Shown piece by piece: positions 34,440 through 44,418 of a stretch of 64,000 bases of DNA. The stretch is from Neoechinorhynchus agilis. Taxonomy: Eukaryota > Acanthocephala. The stretch covers positions 14,694,001-14,758,000 of the forward strand of contig CM121341.1 of assembly GCA_051530055.1 (NCBI GenBank), in the 5' to 3' direction. The translations under genes were made by a program, and so were the position numbers. The notes under the pieces are model-generated. The model searched no databases, had not been told where the DNA came from, and saw nothing but the letters and a program-made list of their open reading frames with translations. Each line of letters opens with the position of its first letter. The first letter of the stretch is position 1.

Positions 34440-35640
34440 ATAACAAATTTTAGAAAATTGAGTTCATTATGCTGATCGATGCTTGCGCAAAGCTCGTGAA
34501 TCTTATGAGTATATTCTATAATTTCATGTAGTGTCAGTTGATTTGAGAATTAAAAGCGGCACGAAAATAAAATCTTAAAACGTCTCAGAGGAAGCAATGG
34601 CATCGCACCTGCACAAATCCAAACCTCTACAAAATTTCCATAGCGAAGAACAAGTTGTAAATGCAGAATAGAAGGCAATGTAGGTGGAGATTTAGAATAA
34701 AGCCAAGAGAGTAAATTAAGGAACAGTACCGTTAATAAATGTATCGAGAACACAATGAGAGATGTCGTTTTTTGCTACTATAAGAAACATGTGAGAATCG
34801 AACAGAAAATCACTCAAGCGTTGAAATCCAAAGATCACCATCCAATCACCAAAGAAAGATAATAAAGAAGCTAATCCAACAAAAAGTCAACTTATATGGA
34901 CCTCTGGTTCATTCTGCCTGCTTAAAAAAGTTTGGGATTGAATGTTAACATTTTTACATTTCTCGAATTATCACGCAATTTTTGTCTTAAAATTCAACAT
35001 CTTATTTTACGTGCTTCCCTAACTTATTCGCTTCAAGACATAAAAAAACTGCTTTTGATCGTATTTTTAGGACATCCCTTCCTCGGCTTTTTAGTTTTTC
35101 CTTTTTGACATGAAGCGACACAGATCCCTTGCATCAGATAAGTGATTGAATCACTTAGACTCTAATGCATACTTTAAAGAGTTTGTACAACCTTCCGGAT
35201 TTTCAGGTCAGGCGAAATAAAGAAATATGATTTAATTTTATTAATATTTCGTTAAGAAGTTAAAACTATTGCAATAAAACTCGAACAACGTCGAATCCAA
35301 TTGTTCTCGTTTATTTCAAGTTTTCAACCAATAAGGTTTTCTCTTTTAAATTCCTCAGCTATTTTAGCGTCAGTTCTTAGTTTATTCATACAAGACATAA
35401 AAATGAGCATATTGAAAGTTAAAATTCATTCAATAAAACTCGATCAACGTTGATCGAGATTATTATTATTTGTTTCTAGTCTTAAGTAAATAAGATTTTT
35501 TTCTTTAAAATTCTTTAGCTAATTTAACCTGACTACTTAACTTATTAGTATCAAGATATAAAGGTCAACGTATTGGAAGCTAAAATTATTGCAATCAAAC
35601 TCGAACAACGTCGATCAAGATCGTAATCCTAGGACGTTAG
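34440..35640. other. Gene-free stretch with repeat fragments
   Basis: Contains a single arm of the family H element at about 35.13-35.21 kb and inverted modules of family F at about 35.25-35.62 kb. No coding exon is supported. Confidence 0.4.
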
Positions 35641-35684
35641 GGGAACTCATTTTTTTTTATTTATAACACCCTTATCGATCATGT

Positions 35685-36889
35685 TCAGTCCACGATCCAT
35701 CTCTCGATCCATAGATCTAAACGGGCGTTATTCTCTTCATCGAATGATTCTCCGGTTTTCTTAACGTAGCCTTTAACGGCCTTAACTTTTAGTTTATCCA
35801 ATTTTCCCCGGAGCTTCGGTTTCTTTTGCAAGATATCAAAAACAATCTCTTTCATAAGTTTTCTGGTTGATTTCTTTTTTACAGTTTCCACTCCACCATT
35901 TTGACCATTAACTAAATCTACATTTTTACCATCCTCTTCGTTATCACCGGGTCCAAACACGGTCTCTACTTTATTCTCGAGTGCACTCTTCCCTTCTGGA
36001 ATCTGGGGTGTCCGAGCAGCATCCTCGATGAAATTCCAACATTTCTCGATGTCGGCCATGGAGTAACCGCGGATGCTGTTCCGGACAAAGTTTACGTACT
36101 TGGATTTTTTCCTCGGAGTATTTGGATAAAATCAACAAATCATTATGAGAAAAGATAAATGTTCCAAGAGTACAAAAACCTCCTCGAAAAAAGTCCAAAA
36201 AATCTTGGATCAAAGTAAATTTCCAAATGTCTATATGTGAGGATTAGAAGTGTCATCTAGAAGTCTTCAACCGATAAAGAACTTTTATTTAGAACGTTTC
36301 GAACCTCGTCGGGTTTATCATCAGTTTGTTAGTTATTGAAATAGTCTTAAGCGTTAATAAAAAATTCTTTACCGGCTGAAGACACCTTTCTGAGATTGAA
36401 TAAAAATTTCCCGTTTAATTTTTACAGCGTCTTTTAGTAACAAACTGATGATGAACTCGACGAGATTCGAAAAGTCTTTAAAAAAACTTTACCGAGTGAA
36501 GATTCCTAAATAGAACTTCTAAGTGTAAATTTGCTTCCGAGCGCAAATGAGTAGTTGACAGAGTAATCGGAAAGGGCGGAAAGGAGTCGTTTGCAGCTTA
36601 CAGGAGCACTCTCCTCTGCCATATTCACTGCACGGCTCACAATTCCGAACCAGTTTGATTGTTTTTGTTGATTTTTGGACATTTCGATTTTGGAGTTTCT
36701 ATTGAGAGGGCCATACTTCTGCTCTTCTTTAAGACATTCACAATGAAGCTTATAATCATTATCCGTGAACTCCTTTCCGCAACCAATGCATGAAAGCGTT
36801 GATTTCCTACACTTTAACCGTCCCAAATGACCATCGACCTGTTTTTTCTTTAACGTCTCACCACACGATCCACAGGAAAAGGAGACCAT
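35685..36889 (-). CDS. LYAR: LYAR-like nucleolar zinc-finger protein (2 exons)
   Basis: Nucleolar protein linked in other animals to ribosome biogenesis and rRNA transcription. Exon 1 (36889-36564) encodes the two LYAR C2HC fingers: FSCGSCGETLKKKQVDGHLG, then LSCIGCGKEFTDNDYKLHCE and ECLKEEQKYG. Exon 2 (36126-35685) starts within PRKKSKYVNFVRNSIRG, matching the PRKKAKFQNWMKNSLK stretch of human LYAR. It ends in a basic helical domain (KKPKLRGKLDKLKVKAVKGY...LWIERW) like the LYAR C-terminus. The total is 255 aa, versus 379 in human, because the lysine-rich middle is shorter. The exons are separated by a 437-bp hairpin-ended intron carrying MITE copies. Confidence 0.88.
36127..36566 (-). other. 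Hairpin-ended non-GT-AG intron in LYAR (437 bp, with MITEs inside)
   Basis: TTA at 36566-36564 recurs at 36129-36127 (minus-strand reading). TCAACTACTCATT (36558-36546) pairs with AATGATTTGTTGA (36144-36132) at 11 of 13 positions. Joining at TTA gives LSDYPNTPRKKSKYVNF, the same length as human ISAFDNVPRKKAKFQNW. The nearest AG before exon 2 cannot be joined in phase. The insert is not a multiple of three in length. Confidence 0.72.
36258..36515. mobile_element. Two family C fold-back copies inside the LYAR intron
   Basis: Matches to family C appear twice, in opposite orientation: AGAAGTCTTCAACCGATAAA...CGAACCTCGTCGGGTTTATC, then AAACTGATGATGAACTCGAC...ACCGAGTGAAGATTCCTAAA. They account for most of the extra length of this intron compared with the 50-58 bp ones. 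Confidence 0.65.
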
Positions 36890-37090
36890 AATTTATGAAT
36901 GCGAATCTCCCGTCGAGTAGACGAAAACGAAGACAATTTGCGGTTCTTTCTTGCCTTCGACGATGCGAGGACATTGTGAGAAGTCAAGGAAGAGGTTAAT
37001 CTTTAGTTTTTCCACTGACCTCTTAAACATACATTCAATATAGCAGAAAACAGGATGACTGGTTGTCGCTGACTTCGGTGGCGAAGTCCA

Positions 37091-37345
37091 ATGAAATCAA
37101 AGCGTTCGAAGGCAACAAAATCAGTTTGGTATCGTATGTTTTTGTTCTATCTGTCACTGGAGTTTATTCGCCGTTCACAATTTATCGATGATAAATGCTC
37201 ATTAAACGTTGTTTATCCGCGAATTAATTGTGACCGGACACCACTCCGATACGAGATTTTTGAGGATAACCGAAACCCCGTTGGGAAGTATTCTAAGAAA
37301 AACGAAATTACGGTGGAATTGTCGATATGTGCGATACCGAGGTAT
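37091..37345 (+). CDS. Possible first exon of a small membrane or secreted protein
   Basis: The open frame starts MKSKRSKATKSVWYRMFLFY, a basic start before a hydrophobic stretch, and continues with RINCDRTPLRYEIFEDNRNP and ELSICAIPR, ending at a GTATATG donor at about 37346. A family C MITE lies immediately downstream, in what would be the intron. It is divergent from LYAR by about 200 bp. No downstream exon was recognised, so it may be a gene fragment. Confidence 0.35.
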
Positions 37346-37369
37346 ATGATTAGAATTATTGTTTAGGTC

Positions 37370-38120
37370 TTCACCCAGTAAATAATTTTTTTTATTAAAA
37401 ACGTTCTGCGAACCTCGTCTGTTTCATCATCAGGTTGCTTGAGCTTTTTCGCTGCGAAGTCTCGGATACTCTTCTAGCAACAGAGGTTGAGTAAAGCATC
37501 AATCCGGATAATTGCCGTTCGGATAATCGTCGTTCCACTGCAATATTTAGTCTTAATGTCAAATCCATGATAGTCTGTTTTTTAGCATCGTATTACGAAA
37601 ATTCTCATCTTTATTGAATTATTCGTTAACTCTTTAGCTTCGTTCGTGTAAAAAAATCTTCAGTAGTTTTTCGAAGCTTATCATCGAAAATTCCCTAAGT
37701 TGTCTCATTGAAACGGTCACGAAATTCGCTTCCTATACCTTAGATGCAATTCAGTTTTGTCCCATTTCAAGGAGGCTTAAAAACCGGTTTTATCTTTTAT
37801 CCACAAACCCATCTCGGATCATCACGCTGTGTCCATTCGACATTCCGTTTGAATACACACCATTTTACTCATAAAGAGCAGGGCTCTTTCATGAAATAAG
37901 GTGTTCATTCGCTTTATTAAAGATTTTGCGATTTATAGCTTTCACTAAAAGAAAATCCGCACTTTGGTTCACCTGAATTTTATTAAATGGATCCCTACTT
38001 CATTGTAAAGACTTAAGCGCGAATCACAGAACAGAAGGAACAAGCTGTCGCGAAGTTACACCATATTTTTTGATCGCCGTTTAGTTCAAATTTAAAAACA
38101 TAAATTTTAGATTTGATTCA
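37370..38120. other. Intergenic with a family C arm
   Basis: A family C fragment at about 37.36-37.43 kb (GGTCTTCACCCAGTAAATAA, CGAACCTCGTCTGTTTCATC). The rest is AT-rich upstream DNA of the isomerase gene, with nothing further recognised. Confidence 0.4.
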
Positions 38121-38123
38121 AAG

Positions 38124-39423
38124 ATGTTGTTCTTGGTGCTACCGTTCATTTTTGCCAATGTACTAAATGGAGACGAACAGTTTGACCGCTTAAACCCGGA
38201 GCAATTTGACACTTTACTCTCATCTTCCGAAACGCCACTCCATCTCGTTTATTTGTACAAGTCGAAGGTAGAATCAGAAAAAGTTATAAAAGAAGTATCT
38301 CGTGGATTGTGCGGCTTCGCTCAATTAGCTGTTTTTGACTTGGATGAATGCAAACAGAATTGTAACTGAAAAGGTGACATTGTGGCTGAAGACTAAAATT
38401 GAGTGGCACCTTTTCATCGATAAATCATTATCCATTCGGGATGAAGGATTTTATGTCATATTTAAAGGTCAAAACGCTAAATTCCCATTGGAAACATCAG
38501 CAGAGAATCTCCTTGAGTTTGTGTTTGACCAAAGCCGTAAATTTGCGTTGAAACAAGCTGGAATAAAAAAGAATTTCGGAAAGATGATTGATCTCACAGA
38601 TAAGACATTTGACAGAGAAATCAAACAATCTCCTCCTGGTACTATGTGGTTCGTTGAGTTCTTCGCTCCGTGGTGTGGACATTGCCAACGCTTAGCGCCA
38701 GAATGGAAACGAGCAGCCTCCTTAGTAGCCGAGAAGACCGACAAAGCAAGACTTGCGGCGGTCGATGCAACTAAGGAACATAGCGTGACGGGCAGGTATC
38801 GGATCCAAGGTTTCCCTACAATTAAGATATTCGGTCAGGATAATCCCAATGTGCCCCGTGGAGACTACGAAGGTCCTCGCTCTGCTGAAGGCATTCGAGA
38901 TTGGATTGTGAATTACGTAGGCCAAAATGTTCCGCCTAAAATCCCAGAAGTCCTAGAACTTACCTCGCAAGAAATGTTCGACCAAGAATGTAAAGCAAAG
39001 ACAATCTGTGTGATCGCTTTCCTTCCCGATCTCCTCGATTGTCAATCGGAATGTAGAAACAATTATTTGAGATTGTTGAAAGGTTCTGCACAAAAATACG
39101 CTAGGCAGGAATGGGGATGGTTGTGGTCCAGTGCTCTTTCACATTCAAAACTTGAAGATATTCTCGAGGTAGGCGGAAGTGGATTTCCTGCCATGGTTGC
39201 TCTTGCAAGCAAGAAAAAAGCGTATGCGACATTCAGAGGGGCGTTCAGTGAGAGTGGCGTAGATGAATTCCTTAGAGATTTATCTTATGGCCGCGGAGTT
39301 AGTGGAGAAATCAAGAAAGAGGTAGATAATCTTACAAAAGTCTCAGAATGGGACGGGAAAGACGCTACGATGCCCGTTCAAGAATCTGACGAAATTCAAA
39401 CCGATGAACACTCGGAGTTGTGA
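38124..39423 (+). CDS. PDIA6: P5-type protein disulfide isomerase (PDIA6-like), 2 exons
   Basis: Endoplasmic reticulum thiol oxidoreductase. Exon 1 (38124-38365) has a signal peptide, MLFLVLPFIFANVLN, and the first half of a divergent N-terminal thioredoxin domain (LHLVYLYKSKVESEKV) with no CXXC. Exon 2 (38424-39423) finishes it, then a full thioredoxin domain with the active site WFVEFFAPWCGHCQRLAPEW, cis-proline YRIQGFPTIKIFG, and the P5 C-terminal domain (CVIAFLPDLLDCQSECRNNY, WGWLWSSA, GGSGFPAMVAL, FSESGVDEFLRDLSYGRG). It ends in HSEL, a plausible KDEL-type retention signal. The total is 413 aa once a 58-bp hairpin insert is removed; human PDIA6 is about 440 with two active sites. The start is the first ATG of the signal peptide. 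Confidence 0.88.
38363..38423 (+). other. Hairpin-ended non-GT-AG intron in the PDIA6-like gene (58 bp)
   Basis: TAA at 38363-38365 recurs at 38421-38423. TGAAAAGGTGACA (38367-38379) and TGGCACCTTTTCA (38404-38416) pair at 12 of 13 positions. A GTAACT at 38362 looks like a donor, but no AG gives the required phase without a stop. Excision at TAA gives DECKQNCKSLSIRDEGFYVI, restoring the thioredoxin fold up to the GF.VIF strand. Confidence 0.72.
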
Positions 39424-39898
39424 AAAAATCTTCTCTACGGATTACAGTGCCATTTCGGCGATTCTTTTAAATTGATCTTTCACGTCTTTTTGTTCCTCAA
39501 GAATCGGTTATTATTTTCGAATCGGTTTTGTAATTGGGTCTTCTTAATCTCCAGCAACGACATGATGCTCACTAGGAGATTATTTTAATTTCCTCGGCAT
39601 CGTTTTACTTTTGCTCTTATAAACTAACCCTCAAAAACCGCGTTTTTCATTCTGACATCTTTGTGGACCGGCCAATCGTAAAAAAATTCGTGATGATTAT
39701 TATGTGTTTTTTTTGCACAAGTCTTATTGTAAATCACAAAGAAGGCTGGATATATTGGAGGATGAGAATTCCGAGTAAGATATAGAGAATTTTTATTTTT
39801 TGAGTGCAAACCTTTTAGTATAAAAATTAATGGGGCGTTTATGAAAAAAAGTTGAAAACATATTTTATGTCGTCGGAATCTGAGTACAATTGTCGTTA

Positions 39899-40691
39899 TC
39901 AATGACCCCTTCGTCTGTTGTTTGTCCATTTTATAACCTTGATAGGTGTTGGTTTATCGTCATCTACATTATGCTCTTGACTGTTCGTTTCACCGTCCAT
40001 ATCGACGTCCTCGTCACCAAAAGGCGACTCATGGATGCTCGTAAGTTTATTTGAAGTTGTCAATAGACAATTACGTTTTAAATGAGCCACTGACCCGCAC
40101 GAATGGCAGCAACCACCATCAGGATATATTGATCCATTGTTAGGTTTCTCAGGGCAGGACCTCGCAATATGACCGATCTTATTGCATAGGAAACACATTG
40201 CAAAATTGAAAGACTCTGAACTCGAATGACAATCTTTTGTCCTATGTTCTCCTGAACCACATTTAAGACATCCACATCCTTTTCCTTCGATTTTTGGACA
40301 CTCGCTTAACATATGACCGCGTTGTCGACAACCAAAACAAACGCTCTTCTTGTTTCTCTTCCTACGAGCATATTGAGATGCTTTAAACTCCCCTGTTTGG
40401 TCACCTATTGTCAATCGATTAATCTGCTTTAAAGATAACCTTTTGGCGCAAGAATAAGTCATAAGGCAATCAACCTATCAATACGCGCTCTCGACGTCCA
40501 TGTTGACGGCGTAATCGCCGACGTTTTGGTTCTGTTTCTTTATAATTCCCATTTGCCAGCTCACGGCGCTTTCGACTCATTTTTAGACGATTAATGTCGT
40601 CCACGAGTTCGTCCAAATCCGACGAGGGTTGTGATTTCATTATGCTCGCTTTACGAACTTGGCGACGTTGTTTCCGAACTTTCAGAGACAT
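39899..40691 (-). CDS. ZCCHC9: CCHC zinc-knuckle protein, ZCCHC9-like (2 exons)
   Basis: RNA-binding zinc-knuckle protein, nucleolar in other animals. Exon 1 (40691-40485) is Arg/Lys-rich. A GT-AG intron (40484-40424, 61 bp) precedes exon 2, which holds four CCHC knuckles: CFGCRQRGHMLSEC, CLKCGSGEHRTKDC, CFLCNKIGHIARSC and CHSCGSVAHLKRNC. The intervening SESFNFAMCF and PNNGSIYPDGGCC match ZCCHC9 (FPFAKCF, GLYADGGGC). The acidic C-terminus ends in NNRRRGH. The total is about 243 aa, near the human 271. Confidence 0.88.
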
Positions 40692-41320
40692 GGGCTCAAA
40701 AGTAAGGTGCTCTTAAATTGTAACAAAAATCAATCAAATTCTTTTCTCAAACCAAAAATCATCTAGTTCAGTAAATTAGAGAAGTGATTGTATAAGGTCT
40801 AAAGACTATCGAGATCGATGTTCTAGTTAGAGAACACGTCCGCCAACAGACGCTTAAGTAGATTATATCATATAGATTTTCGGGCAATAATTAGGGTACA
40901 CTTGAGAAAAATTATAGATGTTTTATGCTTGATTTTCAAAGGTCATGAAATTTTAGCATCATTTTTAAAAAGTATTGATTTCTCCCACGTTTATTGGCTA
41001 GAAACGATAAACAGTTTCGAATACGACAGATCTTTCAGTTATAAAAGTATAAAACGAAAAAAATTCAAGTTAATCGATTCAACAATATGTCGCACTATCA
41101 ATCTCAAAGCATCCATCTACTGAGACGTCATCATCAACCAAATATTGCAAAACATCTCCTGCAGCATTATTCTTTCGTATCTGTGTGTCATTAGAGCTGC
41201 TTTTAATAGCTAGATTGTTTCGACGCGTTTTACGATCACATTTAGAACGGTGATGTAGCGTTGTTGTTGAAGGTGATTTATTAGTCGTTTAGAAAACTAT
41301 TAAGGAATTCAATTTAGTGT
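40692..41320. other. Intergenic, nothing recognised
   Basis: AT-rich. A 73-codon frame at 40902-41123 lacks features. The boundary with the mobile-element nest on the right is not sharp. Confidence 0.3.
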
Positions 41321-41524
41321 TTGTAAAAACTTCGACAATAATTCCTCACACGTCACCCATCACATTCAACTGGACTTATCGGAAGCATTCGACTTCGTGT
41401 ACCATTCACTCCTTCAAAAGTTACTTAAGTTGCCCCATTGCTCTCCAAGCTATAGCTCTCTGTCGGCTGACATCCGCACTCACCTCAGGAACGACAGCTC
41501 CCAGATAGACATACCGCTCTATCT

Positions 41525-41935
41525 GTTTTAATTACTCAACGTCATTCGGCTCTTCGCCAGAGACTGTATGCGCGACATGAGGAATCGTCAAGAATTCCGT
41601 CTTTTCCGAGTTGATGGTCAGACCAATCATACTCGCCCTCTCGCACAGTCTATTTAGCATGCGTTGAGCTCCTTCGACTGTTGAGGACATCAATACGATG
41701 TGGTCGGCATATGCCATGTAGGAGGCGCGTATCTCAGGATACCTGCGACCTCTTTTCCTCAACAGAAGAAATCCATCTTCATCATTCGGTAGTGCCCATC
41801 TCATTACCCAATCAAGCACCAAGATGAAGAGGAAAAAAGCCAATGTGTCGCCCTGCAGAACAACTGAAGCGGTGGAAAAGTATCTGAAAGCAGAGGACCT
41901 ATTCCGTCGCCAATAATACATTCAATGTCGGGTTA
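41525..41935 (-). mobile_element. Fragment of a second LINE reverse transcriptase, nested
   Basis: The minus-strand frame 41921-41532 encodes LQGDTLAFFLFILVLDWVMR, YMAYADHIVLMSSTVEGAQR and GLTINSEKTEFL. These are the RT region with QGD, the catalytic box (YADH in place of YADD, so one Asp is lost) and the GL.IN..KTE motif, as in RTE-like LINEs. It interrupts the other LINE in opposite orientation. No A-tail or clear target duplication is seen. Confidence 0.6.
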
Positions 41936-42423
41936 CCTCCTCGATCAGAATATTCCTCGAGTTGCTGCTCGATATTTTTCTAAACGAACTTTAGCCTCTT
42001 CTCTAACTTTGCCGACGATCTCCCCCTCATTATAAAATCACCACCCCACGTCTCCCTCTCCTCAACATCTAACGAAATTATCCACATGAAAGATTTCTGC
42101 AACAATCACAAAGTCCACTTGAATTTCTCTAAATGCTTCGAAATGATCCCTTCATTCTCCCGCAACTCCACACTCTCCCCCTAGCTTATTCTGGGTCTCC
42201 GATTTCAATCAAACCTGAAATGGGACCCGCACATTACCCTCTCCCTCACACGCAATACTTTTGTAGTTTACCTCATCAAACGCCTCCGACATTTAGGAAT
42301 CTTTTCACCCGATCTCTCCAAATTTTACTATAGCTTTATTTTAACCTCCCTCAACTGCGGTTATCCCGTAAAATTCCTCGCCTTGAAATGTTTCATTAAA
42401 GAGCATCTCAAATTTGCACACTA

Positions 42424-43073
42424 TACAGGGTGTAACACACCCATAGTACCCCCCCTCCACAAGGAAAACTATAACAGATATTCTGATGCGGCTTTCAGGG
42501 TTTGAAGGCTTATTTCAATACGCTTCTAACGATATATAACTTTGCCCACATTTGGCTGCATTCGACAGCGAGGAAGCGCGGCACGCTGACCGTATCCGTG
42601 CCATCACGTCCCGGGAGGCCCGCGATGCCGGCGCCAAGTTCATCACTCGCCCCTGGGTGGCCAAGCGCATCAATCGCAGTGAACAGTTCGTGAAGTGCAA
42701 CTGGAATGGCGATGTGTACAACTGTGGAATGATTCAGAACTCTGTACTCGGCAGGCGCACCCTGTCCGACCAGTCGAAGGCGATCATCAAGCGGGAGGTG
42801 GGAAAGCAGCGTCGCAGCTTCCGCGGGGTGACAAAGCTGCTCGAGAGAGAGCGCGGCAAGGTGCGATCTCACATGACGATTCACCGGTAACTCCGTCGGA
42901 TGGGGCTGAAGCCCTTTCATGTAATCCGCAAACCTCTGCTCCCTGAGGATGCCCGGGAGAACAGACGTTGGTTCGCCAACTCCTGAAATAAGCTTTCAAA
43001 CCCTGAAAACCGCATCAGAATATCTGTTATAGTTTTCCTTGTGGAGAGGGCTACTAAGGGTGTGCTACACCCT
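42424..43073 (+). mobile_element. Truncated Tc1/mariner-like transposon, GC-rich, with ~90-bp inverted ends
   Basis: The ends CAGGGTGTAACACACCC and GGGTGTGCTACACCCTG form inverted repeats extending about 90 bp (ACAAGGAAAACTATAACAGA ... TTCTGATGCGG). TA borders each end, the Tc1/mariner target. Inside, 42552-42890 encodes the N-terminal helix-turn-helix part of a transposase (GAKFITRPWVAKRINRSEQF, then LSDQSKAIIKREVGKQRRSF). A further stretch reads MGLKPFHVIRKPLLPEDARE after a frame change. The whole catalytic DDE/D region is missing, so this is a deletion derivative. It sits inside the degenerate LINE, splitting it between LKFAHY and LTESLKD. It is markedly GC-rich with C/G-ending codons, unlike host genes here. 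Confidence 0.8.
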
Positions 43074-43539
43074 GTATTTCCCCCGCTTACCGAAAGCCTA
43101 AAAGATTTTCATCGGACATTCAAAACGCCTCTCAACCCTACCACCACAATTTTTTAACATTTTTCCCCTTTTAACACGAGCACAACGCTCGTAATCCTAA
43201 TTCGTTTCATCCTCCTATGCCCCGCACCTTCCTTTACCTACGCTCCTTTTTACCTGCTGCCCAATCCTTTCGGTATCAATACTCCGAACAAACTCCCCTA
43301 CAAACAATAACCACCAATTTTCCCACCAAACCTGACCCGTAGTTCACTCCAAAGTAAATAATAACATCCATTTAATATGGTTCGAGTGTACATGAGGGCC
43401 CAAAGGTGCATGGTTCTTTTTTTAAGTAAAACGTTTTATTATTAATCTTACCTATTAGTTTTTTATATTAATTCCACAATTTTAATTGTTGTCTTGGATT
43501 ATTATCGTCGGGGGAAAACATATTTCATTTTGGCAGCTA

Positions 43540-43625
43540 TAACCCCCACGAATTTCAATTGAATAATTTATTACCGATATTTCACGACTGATAACTGCGA
43601 TATGAAGAAGGGTTGTCATCCAAAA
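43540..43625. repeat. Arm of fold-back family D
   Basis: CGAATTTCAATTGAATAATTTATTACCGATATTTCACGACTGATAACTGCGATATG resembles one arm of the palindromic element at 57.63-57.81 kb (listed separately) and the copies at about 47.74-47.89 and 52.08-52.22 kb. Confidence 0.45.
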
Positions 43626-43691
43626 TACAAACATCATGGTGTTATCCCGTAGACCAGATAGGCTCGGGTAGCGAATAATCCAACAATTTAC

Positions 43692-44000
43692 GTGATATGC
43701 ACAACCTGGACAAGAATACCATTTTGTATAATACCCTTGCAGATATCCTTAAAAAATAAGCCAAAATATGAGCAACATGAAGTGGTATATGAGGTCCACT
43801 GCAAAGACTGCCCAGCCGAATATGTGCGACAAACCATACCGGGACTCAGCAAACTGATCTCACAGTACAGATATGCAAGTAGGTGTTATAATGCTTCCTC
43901 AGCTTTATTAAATAATGCGGCGAATTGTGGACATCAAATTGATTATGCTGACGCGAATGTGTTACGAGAGCACAACAACATTCACGAAATTGCTTCTTAA
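43692..44000 (+). mobile_element. Diverged GIY-YIG fragment of a Penelope-like element
   Basis: The frame encodes EVVYEVHCKDCPAEYVRQTI, then PGLSKLISQYRYASRCYNAS and IDYADANVLREHNN. This aligns with the IYKIPCAECPKVYIGQT... nuclease of the Penelope dimer at 23-25 kb but is clearly older: the YIG core reads YVR and both flanks are lost. It is a relic without detectable ends. Confidence 0.7.
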
Positions 44001-44418
44001 TGCAAGCTATTGAAATAGGCTCCTCAGTTCACCCGATGCATCAGTTTAAAATTGTTATTGAAAAACAGTGGTATTTCTCCTTAGAGGTTCTGGCGGACTT
44101 AGGGTTCAGTAACATGGATTTGGCGCGTCCGTTACCCGATCCTTTCTAGTCTACAGAATAACACCATGATGTTTGTGTTTGAAATGGCAAACATTGATAA
44201 TATTGGTAATAAATAACTCAGCAAAGGGAAGAATTTTGTCCGTTACCCCAATTGTGAGCAAGGGTTTATAGGTTTAAGCTTATTTTCCGGAGACTTCGAT
44301 AAAAAATTAGGATTTTAAGATAAAGGATCGACACACTTTAAACGTTCAGCGTACTCAATACAATCTATGTTCATATATGTTCATTTTTGACCAACACAAA
44401 TTCATTTTTGACCGCGTT

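Larger units (their letters stand above)
41330..43180 (+). mobile_element. Degenerate LINE (non-LTR) reverse transcriptase with two nested insertions
   Basis: Pieces of one plus-strand RT follow in order. 41345-41520 gives IQLDLSEAFDFVYHSLLQKL. 41940-42010 gives VTSSIRIFLELLLDIFLNEL, a decayed form of the RT GxPQGS...LLFxIFxNDL block. 42003-42420 has FADDLPLIIK, then LKWDPHITLSLTRNTFVVYL and FYYSFILTSLNCGYPV. After 43080 it continues as LTESLKDFHRTFKTPLNPTT. Stops and frame changes show it is long dead. The layout is typical of CR1/Jockey-like elements; the exact clade is not determined. The gaps hold an opposite-strand RT piece and a Tc1/mariner-like element. Confidence 0.7.

Noticed and set aside
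33833-34441. Open frames of up to 141 codons on both strands across the 33.7-34.4 kb block
   Set aside because: They are produced by a stop-free 17-18 bp tandem repeat; the peptides are just the repeat translated in different frames.
38362-38450. GT-AG intron in the P5 gene using GTAACT
   Set aside because: Every reachable AG is out of phase, or creates a TGA at the junction.
40424-40484. Hairpin intron in ZCCHC9
   Set aside because: A phase-compatible GTATTG...AAAGCAG intron of 61 bp fits and no terminal stem is seen.
42552-42890. Bacterial contamination, because of high GC and codon use
   Set aside because: The segment lies between Tc1/mariner-type inverted ends with TA borders inside a eukaryotic LINE.
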